Source of the DNA: Sneathiella sp.
GTDB lineage: Bacteria; Pseudomonadota; Alphaproteobacteria; Sneathiellales; Sneathiellaceae
Length of the DNA: 42,935 nt
Reading direction: 5' to 3'
NCBI RefSeq assembly: GCF_029233945.1
Contig: NZ_JARGOQ010000007.1
Location: 16,684 to 59,618, forward strand
The notes under the pieces were generated by a model. The model had not been told where the DNA came from. It did no database searches and saw nothing but the letters and a program-made list of their open reading frames with translations. Of this stretch, positions 7,650 through 15,402 are shown in pieces (position 1 is the stretch's first letter; the number at the start of each line of letters is the position of its first letter). The translations under genes and the position numbers were made by a program.

Positions 7650-9152
7650 ATGCTCATCGGTGATATCTTGTTGGCGCAAAATCTGGTAACGCCAGAGGAT
7701 ATAAAAATTGCCCTTCATCGCCAAAAGGAGAATGGGGGCCGCCTTGGCGAGAATCTCGTTGCGCTTGGCGCCCTGACTCAGGAACAGCTCGACCGGGCAA
7801 TCTATGAGGCTCCTCGGGCACCGAAAACCATTGAGGATACAGGTATTCCAAGCGGTAACTTGCTGCGAATTCTTCTGAAGCTGATGTATTCCAATACTCT
7901 TGAGACGGCCTCGGAGCTGTCTGCGGCGATCAAGCTGCCGATTGGTGTTGTTAATCGCCTTATTCAGGAAGCGGGTGATCGGAAATTCCTTGAATCATTG
8001 GGAAATACAGATCAGTCAACCTTTTCCGAAACCCGTTATGTGATGACGGAGGCGGGAAAACGTTTCGCCATTGAAGCGTTGGAGCAGAACCAGTATGTCG
8101 GACCGGCGCCGGTGTCCCTTACTGATTATCAGGCGCGGATCAATCAGCAGAAAATTACCAATGAGCGGGTTGAGCAGGAGAAAATTGAGAAGAGCTTCGA
8201 AAACCTGGTCATTTCAGAAGATTTTGTCCGCCGCCTTGGGCCGGGCGTGAATGCGGGCAAGAGCATTCTTCTATACGGCCCTCCCGGAAACGGTAAAACG
8301 ACGGTCGCGGAGAAAGTCGCGGAGATTTTCGCCAATATTATTTATGTCCCTTATTGTTTCGAAGTGGATGGCCAGATTGTCAAGGTTTTTGACCCGGCCA
8401 TCCACATGCCGAGATTCGGCAGCGAAACGGATAAAAAGAAAAATTCCGGCTTGCGCCGTGAAGAGTTTGACGGCCGATGGGTCCCTTGCGAACGACCGGT
8501 TGTTATCACCGGCGGTGAATTGACGCTGGAAATGCTTGATCTCAGCTTTAACGCTCATGCAAAATATTATGAAGCGCCGCTGCATGTAAAAGCCTCCAAC
8601 GGCACCTTCATTATCGACGACTTCGGTCGTCAGCTGGTTAGCCCGGAAGACCTGTTGAACCGATGGATTGTTCCCCTTGAAAGCCGGATAGACTTTCTCA
8701 AGCTGCACACCGGTAAAAGCTTCTCGCTACCCTTTGACGAGTTGGTGATCTTTTCGACCAACCTCTCACCGGACGATCTGATGGATCCCGCATTCCTGCG
8801 GCGTATTCCCTATAAGCTGGAAACGATCGGTCCTTCCCGCGAACAGTATTTCGAGATTTTCAAAATGGTGGGCCAAGCCCGCGGGTTGGAGATATCGGAA
8901 GAGATCCTTGATACCGTCATCGAGGAACTGCAGGTGAATAACAGTTTCGATCTGGCCTGCTATCAACCGAAATTTATCGTGGACCAGATTATCTCTGCCT
9001 GTAAGTATCAGGGCTCGGATCCCTATATTGATAAAGAACTCGTCGTTGACGCGCTTAAAAATCTTTATACTTCCTCCGCAAAAGGGGCCGGGAAAACGGC
9101 TGCGAAATCGGCGAACAGAGACCAATCCAAACCGGTCGTTGCGGCCGTCTGA
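7650..9152 (+). CDS. AAA+ ATPase with N-terminal MshEN-type (c-di-GMP receptor-like) domain
   Basis: A 500-residue soluble protein. Residues 2-25 and 31-54 form two 24-residue repeats separated by five residues, the spacing described for the MshEN/GspE-N c-di-GMP-binding fold. The second repeat matches the RLGxxLxxxGxLxxxxL pattern (R31, L32, G33, L36, G40, L42, L47); the first has LIG in place of RLG and Asn11 in place of the Gly. A helical, winged-helix-like region follows (about 70-150), ending in the NQYVGPAPVSL linker. The AAA+ core has Walker A GPPGNGKT (210-217), Walker B FIIDD (320-324), a sensor-1-like FSTN (368-371) and an arginine pair at 384-385. The tail is Ala/Lys-rich. It is not a secretion ATPase of the GspE/PilB type. 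Function unknown; c-di-GMP control is inference. Monocistronic; a CTGGAG sequence precedes the ATG. Confidence 0.85.
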   Translation: MLIGDILLAQNLVTPEDIKIALHRQKENGGRLGENLVALGALTQEQLDRAIYEAPRAPKTIEDTGIPSGNLLRILLKLMYSNTLETASELSAAIKLPIGVVNRLIQEAGDRKFLESLGNTDQSTFSETRYVMTEAGKRFAIEALEQNQYVGPAPVSLTDYQARINQQKITNERVEQEKIEKSFENLVISEDFVRRLGPGVNAGKSILLYGPPGNGKTTVAEKVAEIFANIIYVPYCFEVDGQIVKVFDPAIHMPRFGSETDKKKNSGLRREEFDGRWVPCERPVVITGGELTLEMLDLSFNAHAKYYEAPLHVKASNGTFIIDDFGRQLVSPEDLLNRWIVPLESRIDFLKLHTGKSFSLPFDELVIFSTNLSPDDLMDPAFLRRIPYKLETIGPSREQYFEIFKMVGQARGLEISEEILDTVIEELQVNNSFDLACYQPKFIVDQIISACKYQGSDPYIDKELVVDALKNLYTSSAKGAGKTAAKSANRDQSKPVVAAV

Positions 9153-9177
9153 TCAGGTTCGCGGACACATAAATTTT

Positions 9178-9906
9178 TTACGTGAGTTGAATTCTGTTGC
9201 CCGGAAAAACGAGACGGGCAGCGGAAACAACATCTTCACCCAGCCAACTCTTGCGGTTTATGACGATGCAGGCAGTGGTGGCCTCCAGCTCAAGAAAATG
9301 GTTGATCTCGGCATTGGATACAGCGGCCTGGATCACATGTGAATGGGAAAGCAGCGCGAACTTACGGCTCAGGTGAGTATCAGCCGTCATATGCGTAAAC
9401 TCCATCTCCAGATATTCCGGCATGAATTGCGGGCTTACATATCTGTCTTCCAGCATGACCGGTAATCCGTTATCACGATGCACAAAATAGGACCGATAGA
9501 CGCCCTTGCCCGGTGTCATGGCCATCAATGCGGCTGCGTCTTTCTCGATGGGCTCCTCTTGCAGGAAGTGAACATCGCACTGATGGCGCCCGCCGTGACC
9601 GCTAATAACGTCCTCGATTTCCCGAAGTTCCAGCGTTTTGGGTTGTTTTTTCGGGGCGGCAACGAATGTGCCGACGCCTTGAATGCGCTCCAGATAACCG
9701 GCTTGCGTTAGCTCGCGAAGGGCGCGGTGTATCGTCATGCGGGAAATTCCCATCTCCCGCACCAAAGTATGTTCGGAGGGAAGCTGGAAATAGGCGGGCC
9801 ATTCCCCGGACTCCATATTCTTCAACACATAGGATTTGACCTGTTCATACAGTGGCTTGGGCGGGGAATAGGGGCGGTCATCTTTTTGCGACTTAAAATG
9901 GGGCAT
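9178..9906 (-). CDS. GntR-family regulator, HutC (histidine utilisation repressor)-like
   Basis: A 242-residue transcription factor. The N-terminal winged helix (about 17-85) contains PLYEQVKSYVLKNMESGEWP, then LPSEHTLVREMGISRMTIHRALRELTQAGYL and QGVGTFVA, the HutC pattern. The UTRA ligand-binding domain (about 95-240) carries the family's LEDRYVSP segment. HutC binds urocanate and represses hut genes, but there are none here, so the effector and regulon are unknown; other UTRA regulators look alike. A perfect TCACATC/GATGTGA dyad lies 42 bases upstream of its start (9948-9968) and may be its own operator. It is divergent from htpG and converges with the AAA+ gene. Confidence 0.83.
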   Translation of the reverse strand: MPHFKSQKDDRPYSPPKPLYEQVKSYVLKNMESGEWPAYFQLPSEHTLVREMGISRMTIHRALRELTQAGYLERIQGVGTFVAAPKKQPKTLELREIEDVISGHGGRHQCDVHFLQEEPIEKDAAALMAMTPGKGVYRSYFVHRDNGLPVMLEDRYVSPQFMPEYLEMEFTHMTADTHLSRKFALLSHSHVIQAAVSNAEINHFLELEATTACIVINRKSWLGEDVVSAARLVFPGNRIQLT

Positions 9907-9947
9907 CGGCGAAGTCCGTCTTCTCTGTTAGCATATACAGGAGGACG

Positions 9948-9968
9948 TCACATCTCGCCCGGATGTGA
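9948..9968. promoter_or_regulatory. Perfect 7-bp dyad upstream of the HutC-like gene
   Basis: TCACATC and GATGTGA are exact inverted copies around the 7-base spacer tcgcccg. The site lies 42-62 bases from the regulator's ATG, where its -10/-35 region would be expected. It does not match the TTGTATATACAA-like HutC operator, so which protein binds is open; autoregulation is the simplest inference. Confidence 0.4.
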
Positions 9969-10010
9969 ATTCACGACTTGGCCATCACGAAAAAAATTCA
10001 AAAATAATAC

Positions 10011-10040
10011 TTGAACGATCGTTCCAATTAAATATATGAT
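10011..10040 (+). promoter_or_regulatory. Promoter-like element overlapped by a 12-base palindrome
   Basis: TTGAAC (10011-10016) followed by AT-rich TATATG/TATGAT (10033-10040) at 16-18 bases looks like a sigma-70 promoter reading towards htpG. The exact palindrome GAACGATCGTTC (10013-10024) covers the -35 box and the start of the spacer, a common position for a TetR-type or similar operator. No TetR gene is in the window. Confidence 0.4.
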
Positions 10041-10090
10041 TGGGTACTGATCACCTCCATCTACGCAAATATGTTGTTGATCTGTGAATG

Positions 10091-10125
10091 GCCTGCCCCG
10101 ATTTTCTGCGCCCCTCGGGGTGGGC
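10091..10125 (+). other. Stable hairpin in the htpG leader
   Basis: GCCTGCCCCG pairs with CGGGGTGGGC in a 10-bp stem (two G-U pairs on the plus-strand RNA) around a 15-base loop. No T-run follows, so it is not a classic terminator. If transcription starts at the upstream promoter-like element, the hairpin lies in the 5' untranslated region of htpG. Confidence 0.4.
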
Positions 10126-10164
10126 CGACTTCACTTCCAGCCTGATAAAATCCTCCTTTTATAC

Positions 10165-10194
10165 CTTGAATGAATTTGTCTCATTGGTCATATA
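10165..10194 (+). promoter_or_regulatory. Possible htpG-proximal promoter
   Basis: CTTGAAT (10165-10171) and CATATA (10189-10194) are spaced 17 bases apart and would start a leader of about 30 bases before the htpG ATG. CTTGAA resembles the -35 half of heat-shock (RpoH) promoters, which fits the gene, but the -10 half is not a good RpoH match. Confidence 0.3.
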
Positions 10195-10232
10195 GACGGC
10201 AGAGGAAATTTTTTTTGAGGTACGAGACGTAG

Positions 10233-12110
10233 ATGACAGAGCAAATGCACGAATTTCAGGCGGAAGTCGCCAAGCTTTTGGATATTGTGACGCATTCCCT
10301 CTACAGTGAAAAGGAAATTTTCCTAAGAGAGCTTGTCTCTAACGCTTCCGATGCCTGCGACAGGCTCCGTTATGAAGCTTTGACCCAACCGGAACTCACA
10401 AAAAATGATCCGGAATTCGAAATCACCATTTCGATAGATGACAAAGCCGGAACCCTGACGATTGAGGACAATGGTATCGGCATGTCTGAGCAGGACATGA
10501 TCGAGAATTTGGGCACGATTGCTCGTTCGGGCACTTCCCGGTTTTCGGAACAGTTGACCGGCGATGCCGCAAAGGATGTGACCCTGATCGGCCAGTTTGG
10601 TGTCGGTTTCTATTCGGCCTTTATGGTGGCGGACAAAGTGACGGTGACCAGTCGCCGTGCCGGGGAAGAGACGGCAACGGTCTGGTCTTCCGAAGGGCAT
10701 GGATCGTTCGCGGTTGAGTCTGGCACAAAGGAAAAGCGCGGTACAAAAATTGTCTTGCACATGCGTAAAGAGGCAAAAGAATATTTGGAGGTTGCTCGCC
10801 TTCGCCGGATTATCAAGACATATGCGGATCACATCGCAATTCCGGTCGTGTTGAAATCCACCACGGAAGGTGAGGAGGACGAAACGCTTAATAGCGCGAG
10901 CGCCTTATGGACACGCCAGAAATCAGAGATCACGCCGGAGCAATATACCGAATTTTATCACCATGTCGGACAGGCATTCGATACGCCCTGGCTGACGATA
11001 CACAGCCGGGCCGAAGGACGTATCGAATATACGATGCTCCTGTTTGTACCGGAGCAGCCGCCGTTTGATTTATTCAATCCCGAGCGGAAGTCGCAGCTTA
11101 AGCTCTATGTAAAGCGTGTCTTTATTACTGATGACTGCGAAGAGCTTATCCCGGCATATCTTAGGTTCTTGCGCGGCGTTGTGGATTCCGAAGATCTGCC
11201 GCTCAATGTCAGCCGCGAGATGTTGCAGCATAATCCGGTCCTGCAGAAAATCCGCAGCGGGTTGATCAAGAAAGTTCTTGGCGAGCTTGAAAGGAAATCG
11301 ACCAAGGATAGAGAGAATTTCGCCAAATTCTGGGATAACTTCGGTGCGGTTCTGAAAGAGGGAATTTATGAGGATACCGTCAATGGGGAGCGTATTCTCA
11401 AGATGTCGCTGTTCAACAGTACTGGACAAGAGGAACGCACTAACCTTACCGATTACCTCGGTCGGATGAAGGACGGTCAGGACGCGATCTATTACATCAC
11501 CGGTGAAGACCTCGAAGCACTGAAATCGAGCCCTCAGCTGGAAGGTTTTGCGGCCAAGGGCATTGAAGTCCTGTTGCTCGCCGACGCCGTGGACAGCTTC
11601 TGGCTGAGCAAGATGACCGAGTTTGATGGAAAGCTTTTCAAGTCTGTAACCCGGGGCGCGGCGGACCTCGACAAGGTCGCGGATGCAGAAGCAAAAAGCG
11701 AAGAGGCTGAGAAAACGCCGGATGGAGAGATGGATAGCCTGATTGCTTTGTTCAAAACCGTGCTTGAAAGCAAGGTGAAGGACGTCAGGGTCTCCGCCCG
11801 TCTAACCGGAAGCCCTGTCTGCCTTGTCGCCGACGATGGGGATATGGATATCCATCTGGAAAAACTGCTCAAAGCGCACAAGCAGTTCGGCGCGGCTGAG
11901 AACTTGCGCATTCTGGAATTGAACCCCAAGCATCCGCTGATCAAGAAGCTGGCGGCAAATGCGCAGAAAAATGGCGCCTCAGACGCCGTGAATGACGCGG
12001 CTCTGCTCCTTCTCGATCAGGCGCATATCGTAGAGGGAGATCCCGTCGCCGACCCGGTTGCCTTCTCGAAGCGCATGGCCGATTTCATGGCGAACAGTAT
12101 TTCCAACTAA
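10233..12110 (+). CDS. htpG: Molecular chaperone HtpG (Hsp90)
   Basis: Bacterial Hsp90, a cytoplasmic ATP-dependent dimeric chaperone that remodels client proteins with the DnaK system. The 625 residues are full length. The GHKL ATPase domain shows FLRELVSNASDA (30-41, with catalytic Glu33 and Mg-binding Asn37), DNGIGM (79-84), the GTIARSG lid and GQFGVGFYSAF (120-130). The middle domain includes PLNVSREMLQ, with the Arg contacting the ATP gamma-phosphate. The C-terminal dimerisation domain is present. The initiation site is preceded by a GAGG about 13 bases upstream, a weak placement. The leader contains a hairpin and promoter-like sites described separately. A GNRA-loop hairpin follows the stop. 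Confidence 0.98.
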   Translation: MTEQMHEFQAEVAKLLDIVTHSLYSEKEIFLRELVSNASDACDRLRYEALTQPELTKNDPEFEITISIDDKAGTLTIEDNGIGMSEQDMIENLGTIARSGTSRFSEQLTGDAAKDVTLIGQFGVGFYSAFMVADKVTVTSRRAGEETATVWSSEGHGSFAVESGTKEKRGTKIVLHMRKEAKEYLEVARLRRIIKTYADHIAIPVVLKSTTEGEEDETLNSASALWTRQKSEITPEQYTEFYHHVGQAFDTPWLTIHSRAEGRIEYTMLLFVPEQPPFDLFNPERKSQLKLYVKRVFITDDCEELIPAYLRFLRGVVDSEDLPLNVSREMLQHNPVLQKIRSGLIKKVLGELERKSTKDRENFAKFWDNFGAVLKEGIYEDTVNGERILKMSLFNSTGQEERTNLTDYLGRMKDGQDAIYYITGEDLEALKSSPQLEGFAAKGIEVLLLADAVDSFWLSKMTEFDGKLFKSVTRGAADLDKVADAEAKSEEAEKTPDGEMDSLIALFKTVLESKVKDVRVSARLTGSPVCLVADDGDMDIHLEKLLKAHKQFGAAENLRILELNPKHPLIKKLAANAQKNGASDAVNDAALLLLDQAHIVEGDPVADPVAFSKRMADFMANSISN

Positions 12111-12117
12111 TGGAGTA

Positions 12118-12133
12118 GGAGGCGAAAGCCTCC
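12118..12133 (+). terminator. Hairpin after htpG
   Basis: GGAGGC-GAAA-GCCTCC is a perfect 6-bp stem with a stable GNRA tetraloop, starting 8 bases after the htpG stop. No U-tract follows, so termination may be incomplete, or the hairpin may mainly protect the 3' end. Confidence 0.45.
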
Positions 12134-12186
12134 ATCCTGAGAGTGAAATGATTTTCGCTTTGATACACAACTTAAAGTATTTTATA

Positions 12187-12212
12187 TTGTAATTAATACA
12201 CTCAATATACAA
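12187..12212. promoter_or_regulatory. AT-rich imperfect inverted repeat before the lipoprotein gene
   Basis: TTGTAATT and ATATACAA match at 6 of 8 positions as an inverted repeat across 10 bases, in a strongly AT-rich patch about 40 bases before the ATG at 12252. The patch is likely to hold the promoter; the repeat may be an operator or chance in low-complexity DNA. Confidence 0.25.
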
Positions 12213-12251
12213 ATAAGCTGTAATCCGAACCAATAACTATCGTGTTGGCAC

Positions 12252-13355
12252 ATGCAGCGGTTGCTCCAAATCTTTGTCCTCATTGGCTTTCTGTCCGGCT
12301 TTTCTGCCTGCAGCATTGTCGATGACATGCTCCTGACTGAAGAGGTTGGCGATTTTTCCCGCAGTGTTGTTGCCCTTTCCGCTATTATTACCAAGGAATT
12401 TTCGCTTGCCGAGGAGGTCAATACGATTGGCTTTACGGATAATTTAAGGTTTCAGCTTGAGCTTGGCGGAAATCCCGATACTGATCTAAAGCCCTTATTC
12501 AATGCCTCCGACATCGCTGCGCGTCAGAGTCTCTTATCTGGGCTAAATGGGTATGTAGAGACGCTGGCAGCGGTTGCCTCGGGCAAATCACTCTCCTCTG
12601 AATATGCTGAGCTGGCTGGAACCGCAGAGAACTTGAAGCTGGTAAGCGCGGAGAGTTTCAATCTTACGCATTCCCTTTCTTTGCTGGAGTCAAACCAGCT
12701 GGTGAATGACCTTAGCCTCTTTGACAAGCTGTTTATCCTGCCTGAGCGCGATAAAAGGTTGCTGCCCATTGTTGAAAAGGGAGGGACGGCATTAAAAAAA
12801 ATGGCAGTTCTTCTTTATTTCGATATGGGGGCCGTATCTGATCAATCCAGCAAATGCAGCTATACATACCCCAAGAACAACCTTGATGCCGATATGTCCA
12901 GCTTGCGCCTTTGCAAAGGTGGACTTCGATCGATCGTGAGTAACGCAATCAGTTTCGATACGAACATCTGGAAAGACAAGCTGAGTTACATGAAGGCACA
13001 AGGCAAGGATACCGCCACTGAGCGAAATGCCGCGATTGAGCGCCTTGTTTCCATACAGAAGCTCGGTCAAAGCATGGATAAGCTGCTTAATGAAACGCAG
13101 ACCACCCTTATCGCCATGGTCAAGGCGCATGAGACACTTGAAGTCACCCTGCAAGATGCGGGGAAATCAAGCAGCCCGCCCGTTAGTGCAACGGTCAGTT
13201 CTCTCCTCTTTCACGGAAAACTGCGCGGGCTCCTGGAAACGATGGCGACCGTTCAAGCCGCATTGGCGCCCCTCTCCGGCAGCCCGACGACGAGCCGGGA
13301 TTTTAAATCGATGACCTTCCCCCAAACGGCAAGCGGAGAAAGTGATGACAAATAG
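12252..13355 (+). CDS. Unrecognised helical lipoprotein
   Basis: I do not recognise the family. The 367-residue product begins with a short basic segment, a hydrophobic stretch (5-19) and Cys20 in the sequence GFSAC, a lipobox with Phe in place of the usual Leu at -3. Ser at +2 favours outer-membrane sorting by Lol. The mature part is rich in Leu, Ser, Ala and Lys with long predicted helices and no repeats or known motif; two Cys near 204-218 could form a disulfide. The end overlaps the start of the next gene by 11 bases, so the two are probably an operon of joint function. The upstream region is AT-rich and contains an imperfect dyad. Confidence 0.75.
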   Translation: MQRLLQIFVLIGFLSGFSACSIVDDMLLTEEVGDFSRSVVALSAIITKEFSLAEEVNTIGFTDNLRFQLELGGNPDTDLKPLFNASDIAARQSLLSGLNGYVETLAAVASGKSLSSEYAELAGTAENLKLVSAESFNLTHSLSLLESNQLVNDLSLFDKLFILPERDKRLLPIVEKGGTALKKMAVLLYFDMGAVSDQSSKCSYTYPKNNLDADMSSLRLCKGGLRSIVSNAISFDTNIWKDKLSYMKAQGKDTATERNAAIERLVSIQKLGQSMDKLLNETQTTLIAMVKAHETLEVTLQDAGKSSSPPVSATVSSLLFHGKLRGLLETMATVQAALAPLSGSPTTSRDFKSMTFPQTASGESDDK

Positions 13356-13671
13356 CTATAAAGACGCGCTCGCGCAGCTGGAAAAGGCGCAGTCGGCACT
13401 GAATGTCCAGGATGTTTCTGGTCTTCCTGCCACGCAGCTTGTGAATCTTGAAAGGTCGAAAGCCGCCATATATGGCGAGATACAGGCGCTTCAGGCGAAG
13501 CAGATTGCGGATCGCGATGGAAATTATGCGGCGGTCACCACTGAATTCCAAGATTGTAAAGCGGAACTTGCTGATCTGTCGAACTGGGTCTCGGCGAGAG
13601 AGGCACGAGACCATGCTCTCTTCTCGACGCTTGCCAAGGGTGTCAGTATTGCGCTGTCCCTGCTTATGTAG
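13345..13671 (+). CDS. Small unrecognised protein with coiled-coil and C-terminal hydrophobic tail
   Basis: A 108-residue protein of unknown family. Residues 5-90 are mostly helical with heptad-like Leu/Ala spacing (DALAQLEKAQSAL, then LERSKAAIYGEIQALQAKQ), suggesting a coiled coil. The last 16 or so residues (FSTLAKGVSIALSLLM) are hydrophobic enough for a tail anchor. I prefer the ATG at 13345, preceded by GGAG at 13335-13338; a GTG three bases earlier is in frame. It overlaps the end of the lipoprotein gene, and its stop abuts the convergent NUDIX gene with no intervening bases. A cell-envelope role with the lipoprotein is inference. Confidence 0.65.
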   Translation: MTNSYKDALAQLEKAQSALNVQDVSGLPATQLVNLERSKAAIYGEIQALQAKQIADRDGNYAAVTTEFQDCKAELADLSNWVSAREARDHALFSTLAKGVSIALSLLM

Positions 13672-14481
13672 CTATTTATCCATAATCTCATCAATGCGTC
13701 GGCGGGTGACGCTGTACCCGGCCTCCTTCGGGATAAGGAGAAACTTTCCTTCGTCCGTCAATTCCATCTCAGGAAGTACCGTGAAGGTGTCTGTTCCATG
13801 CGCATTTGCAACAGCGTCTTCACTGGAGTCGAACTTGCTCAAAGCTTCCACATTCATGCGGGTTGGAAAGATCACCGTGTAATTTCCCTTATCGGCCTCT
13901 TCCATAATTTCCTGGGGACCAACCCAGACAGAATCCACAGATTCTTCGCCGTCATGCGCCGCGAGCTGATGTGGCGGAGCCTTGGCGATAAAGAAATGGG
14001 TATCGAAGCGCTTTGGCATATGCGTTGGTGTAATCCAGTGCGCAAAATGACCCATAAGATCGGTCGCAAGTTCCAGATTTTCGGCTCTCACCATATCCAG
14101 GATTGGCAACTCACCATTCTGGAGAGGCATTCGGTATTTCGCGGCAAGGGCTTCCAGCCGGTCATGGGTGACAAGGGCACCCGTCTCCCGATTGCGCGCA
14201 AGAAGGATGTTGGCTTCTTCAAAACTTTCGCGGATTGAGGCAATTTTAAAGTCGCGTAAAGGATCTTCCCCTCGCTCACTTTCAGGCAAGTGATCGAGCA
14301 GTGCCGGGTCCATATCACCTTCATCTACCTTGCCGCCTGGAAAGACCAGGGCGCCGGAGGCAAAATCGATCTGGTGATGCCGGACTACCATGAAGACTTC
14401 GATTTTATCGTTTATCTTTTCACAGTCCCGGACCAGCAAGACCGTCGCGGCAGGTTTGAGGGGAACATTTTTGTCAGTCAT
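13672..14481 (-). CDS. NUDIX hydrolase, NUDT19-like
   Basis: A hydrolase of nucleoside diphosphates linked to a moiety X; relatives such as NUDT19/NUDT7 act on CoA or its esters, but the substrate here is unknown. The NUDIX box is split by an insertion: GGKVDEGD (about 49-56), roughly 27 extra residues, then REsFEEANILLAR, the spacing seen in the NUDT19-like group. The start is uncertain: MTDKNVPLKPAATVLL at 14481 fits family N-termini but has no clear ribosome-binding site, and in-frame starts exist at 14511 and 14538. It is the downstream neighbour of the DUF1223 gene on the same strand. Confidence 0.85.
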   Translation of the reverse strand: MTDKNVPLKPAATVLLVRDCEKINDKIEVFMVVRHHQIDFASGALVFPGGKVDEGDMDPALLDHLPESERGEDPLRDFKIASIRESFEEANILLARNRETGALVTHDRLEALAAKYRMPLQNGELPILDMVRAENLELATDLMGHFAHWITPTHMPKRFDTHFFIAKAPPHQLAAHDGEESVDSVWVGPQEIMEEADKGNYTVIFPTRMNVEALSKFDSSEDAVANAHGTDTFTVLPEMELTDEGKFLLIPKEAGYSVTRRRIDEIMDK

Positions 14482-14548
14482 AGAGCACCATTCTTGTTCT
14501 TTTTCGAACATTGTGCCCGAGAGTGACGGGAGTATCAACTAAATGCTT

Positions 14549-15283
14549 TTACAGCATTACTTCCAACGCCGCGAGAATGGGGCCATAACCCTCCTGCTGG
14601 ATGATCAATGCGCAGCCATCTCTGCCTTCTGTCCGCATCTCATTGAGGTCTAGAGAAATGGTTTTTGCGTCGCCCGACCATTCCCCGAGGGATCGGATTT
14701 TGCGTACCACATTATGATAGGTAATGATTCGGCCTGTATTTTCGCCCCGCCGGATATCCACATCTTTTATGCGGTCAATATCAACGAGCCAAATGGTAGC
14801 GGCGCCGGATCCCGCCGGCAGGTTCACATCGAGTATATCGCCGTTAAATGCCCATTCAAGCGGAAGGTTTTTTGCGTGATCCGTGTGCTTTTCGATTAAC
14901 GCGTTCACACTGCTCCGGTCTGAGCCGACGACATGGGCTTTCCCGCCAACAACCATTTGTGGCGTATACACATAGCGTGAATTAAAACGCCCACGATATT
15001 CAACTTGGCGGTCGTCGTTGGCAGCGCTGCCGAATATGTCCTTCCAGCCGATATAATCCCAATAGGTTACGGCAAAGGAGAGGCCCATTACCTTCTCATC
15101 CTTGATGAGATCGCCAAGCAGTTCATCCGCAGGAGGGCAGGAGCTGCACCCCTGCGAGGTATAGAGCTCAACCACGGTAGAGGGTTGATGTGCACTCTGG
15201 GCGCTGGCCGACTGGGCGCCGACAATCATCATGACGGCAGAGAGACAGCTTACAGCCAGTATGGCGAGGCGATTTCTTTTCAT
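14549..15283 (-). CDS. Exported DUF1223 thioredoxin-fold protein
   Basis: A 244-residue protein with a clear Sec signal peptide (basic MKRNR, hydrophobic 7-22, cleavage probably after SASA near residue 28), so periplasmic. DUF1223 hallmark near the mature N-terminus: VVELYTSQGCSSCPPADELL, a CxxC (CSSC) in a thioredoxin-like context, followed by the WDYIGWKDIF and YTPQMVVGG segments. The CxxC and the Pro before the strand suggest a thiol-disulfide or metal-handling role, but no function is established. AGGAA sits just before the ATG. It lies downstream of the aconitase terminator, so it probably has its own promoter. Confidence 0.88.
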   Translation of the reverse strand: MKRNRLAILAVSCLSAVMMIVGAQSASAQSAHQPSTVVELYTSQGCSSCPPADELLGDLIKDEKVMGLSFAVTYWDYIGWKDIFGSAANDDRQVEYRGRFNSRYVYTPQMVVGGKAHVVGSDRSSVNALIEKHTDHAKNLPLEWAFNGDILDVNLPAGSGAATIWLVDIDRIKDVDIRRGENTGRIITYHNVVRKIRSLGEWSGDAKTISLDLNEMRTEGRDGCALIIQQEGYGPILAALEVML

Positions 15284-15346
15284 AGTTCCTAGATAGCTTA
15301 TTCCGCCATCACAGACAAATCACCTGTGAGTGAGAGGGAGGTGAAC

Positions 15347-15377
15347 AAAAAACGGCGGCTCTTTCGAACCGCCGTTT
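15347..15377 (-). terminator. Rho-independent terminator of acnA
   Basis: On the minus strand, AAACGGCGG pairs with CCGCCGTTT (9 bp, loop of about 10) and runs directly into a T-tract (six T). It begins about 25 bases after the acnA stop. This is the clearest intrinsic terminator on the minus strand of this window. Confidence 0.88.
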
Positions 15378-15402
15378 CCTACATCCGCTTGCTATCTGGA
15401 TA

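Larger units (their letters stand above)
9907..10232. other. Gene-free divergent region between the HutC-like gene and htpG
   Basis: Three hundred and twenty-six bases without a coding frame that I would accept. It contains, in order, a perfect 7-bp dyad (9948-9968), a 12-base palindrome overlapping a TTGAAC box (10011-10040), a 10-bp stem hairpin (10091-10125) and a second promoter-like pair (10165-10194) shortly before htpG. The middle part (9988-10040) is AT-rich. Confidence 0.7.
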
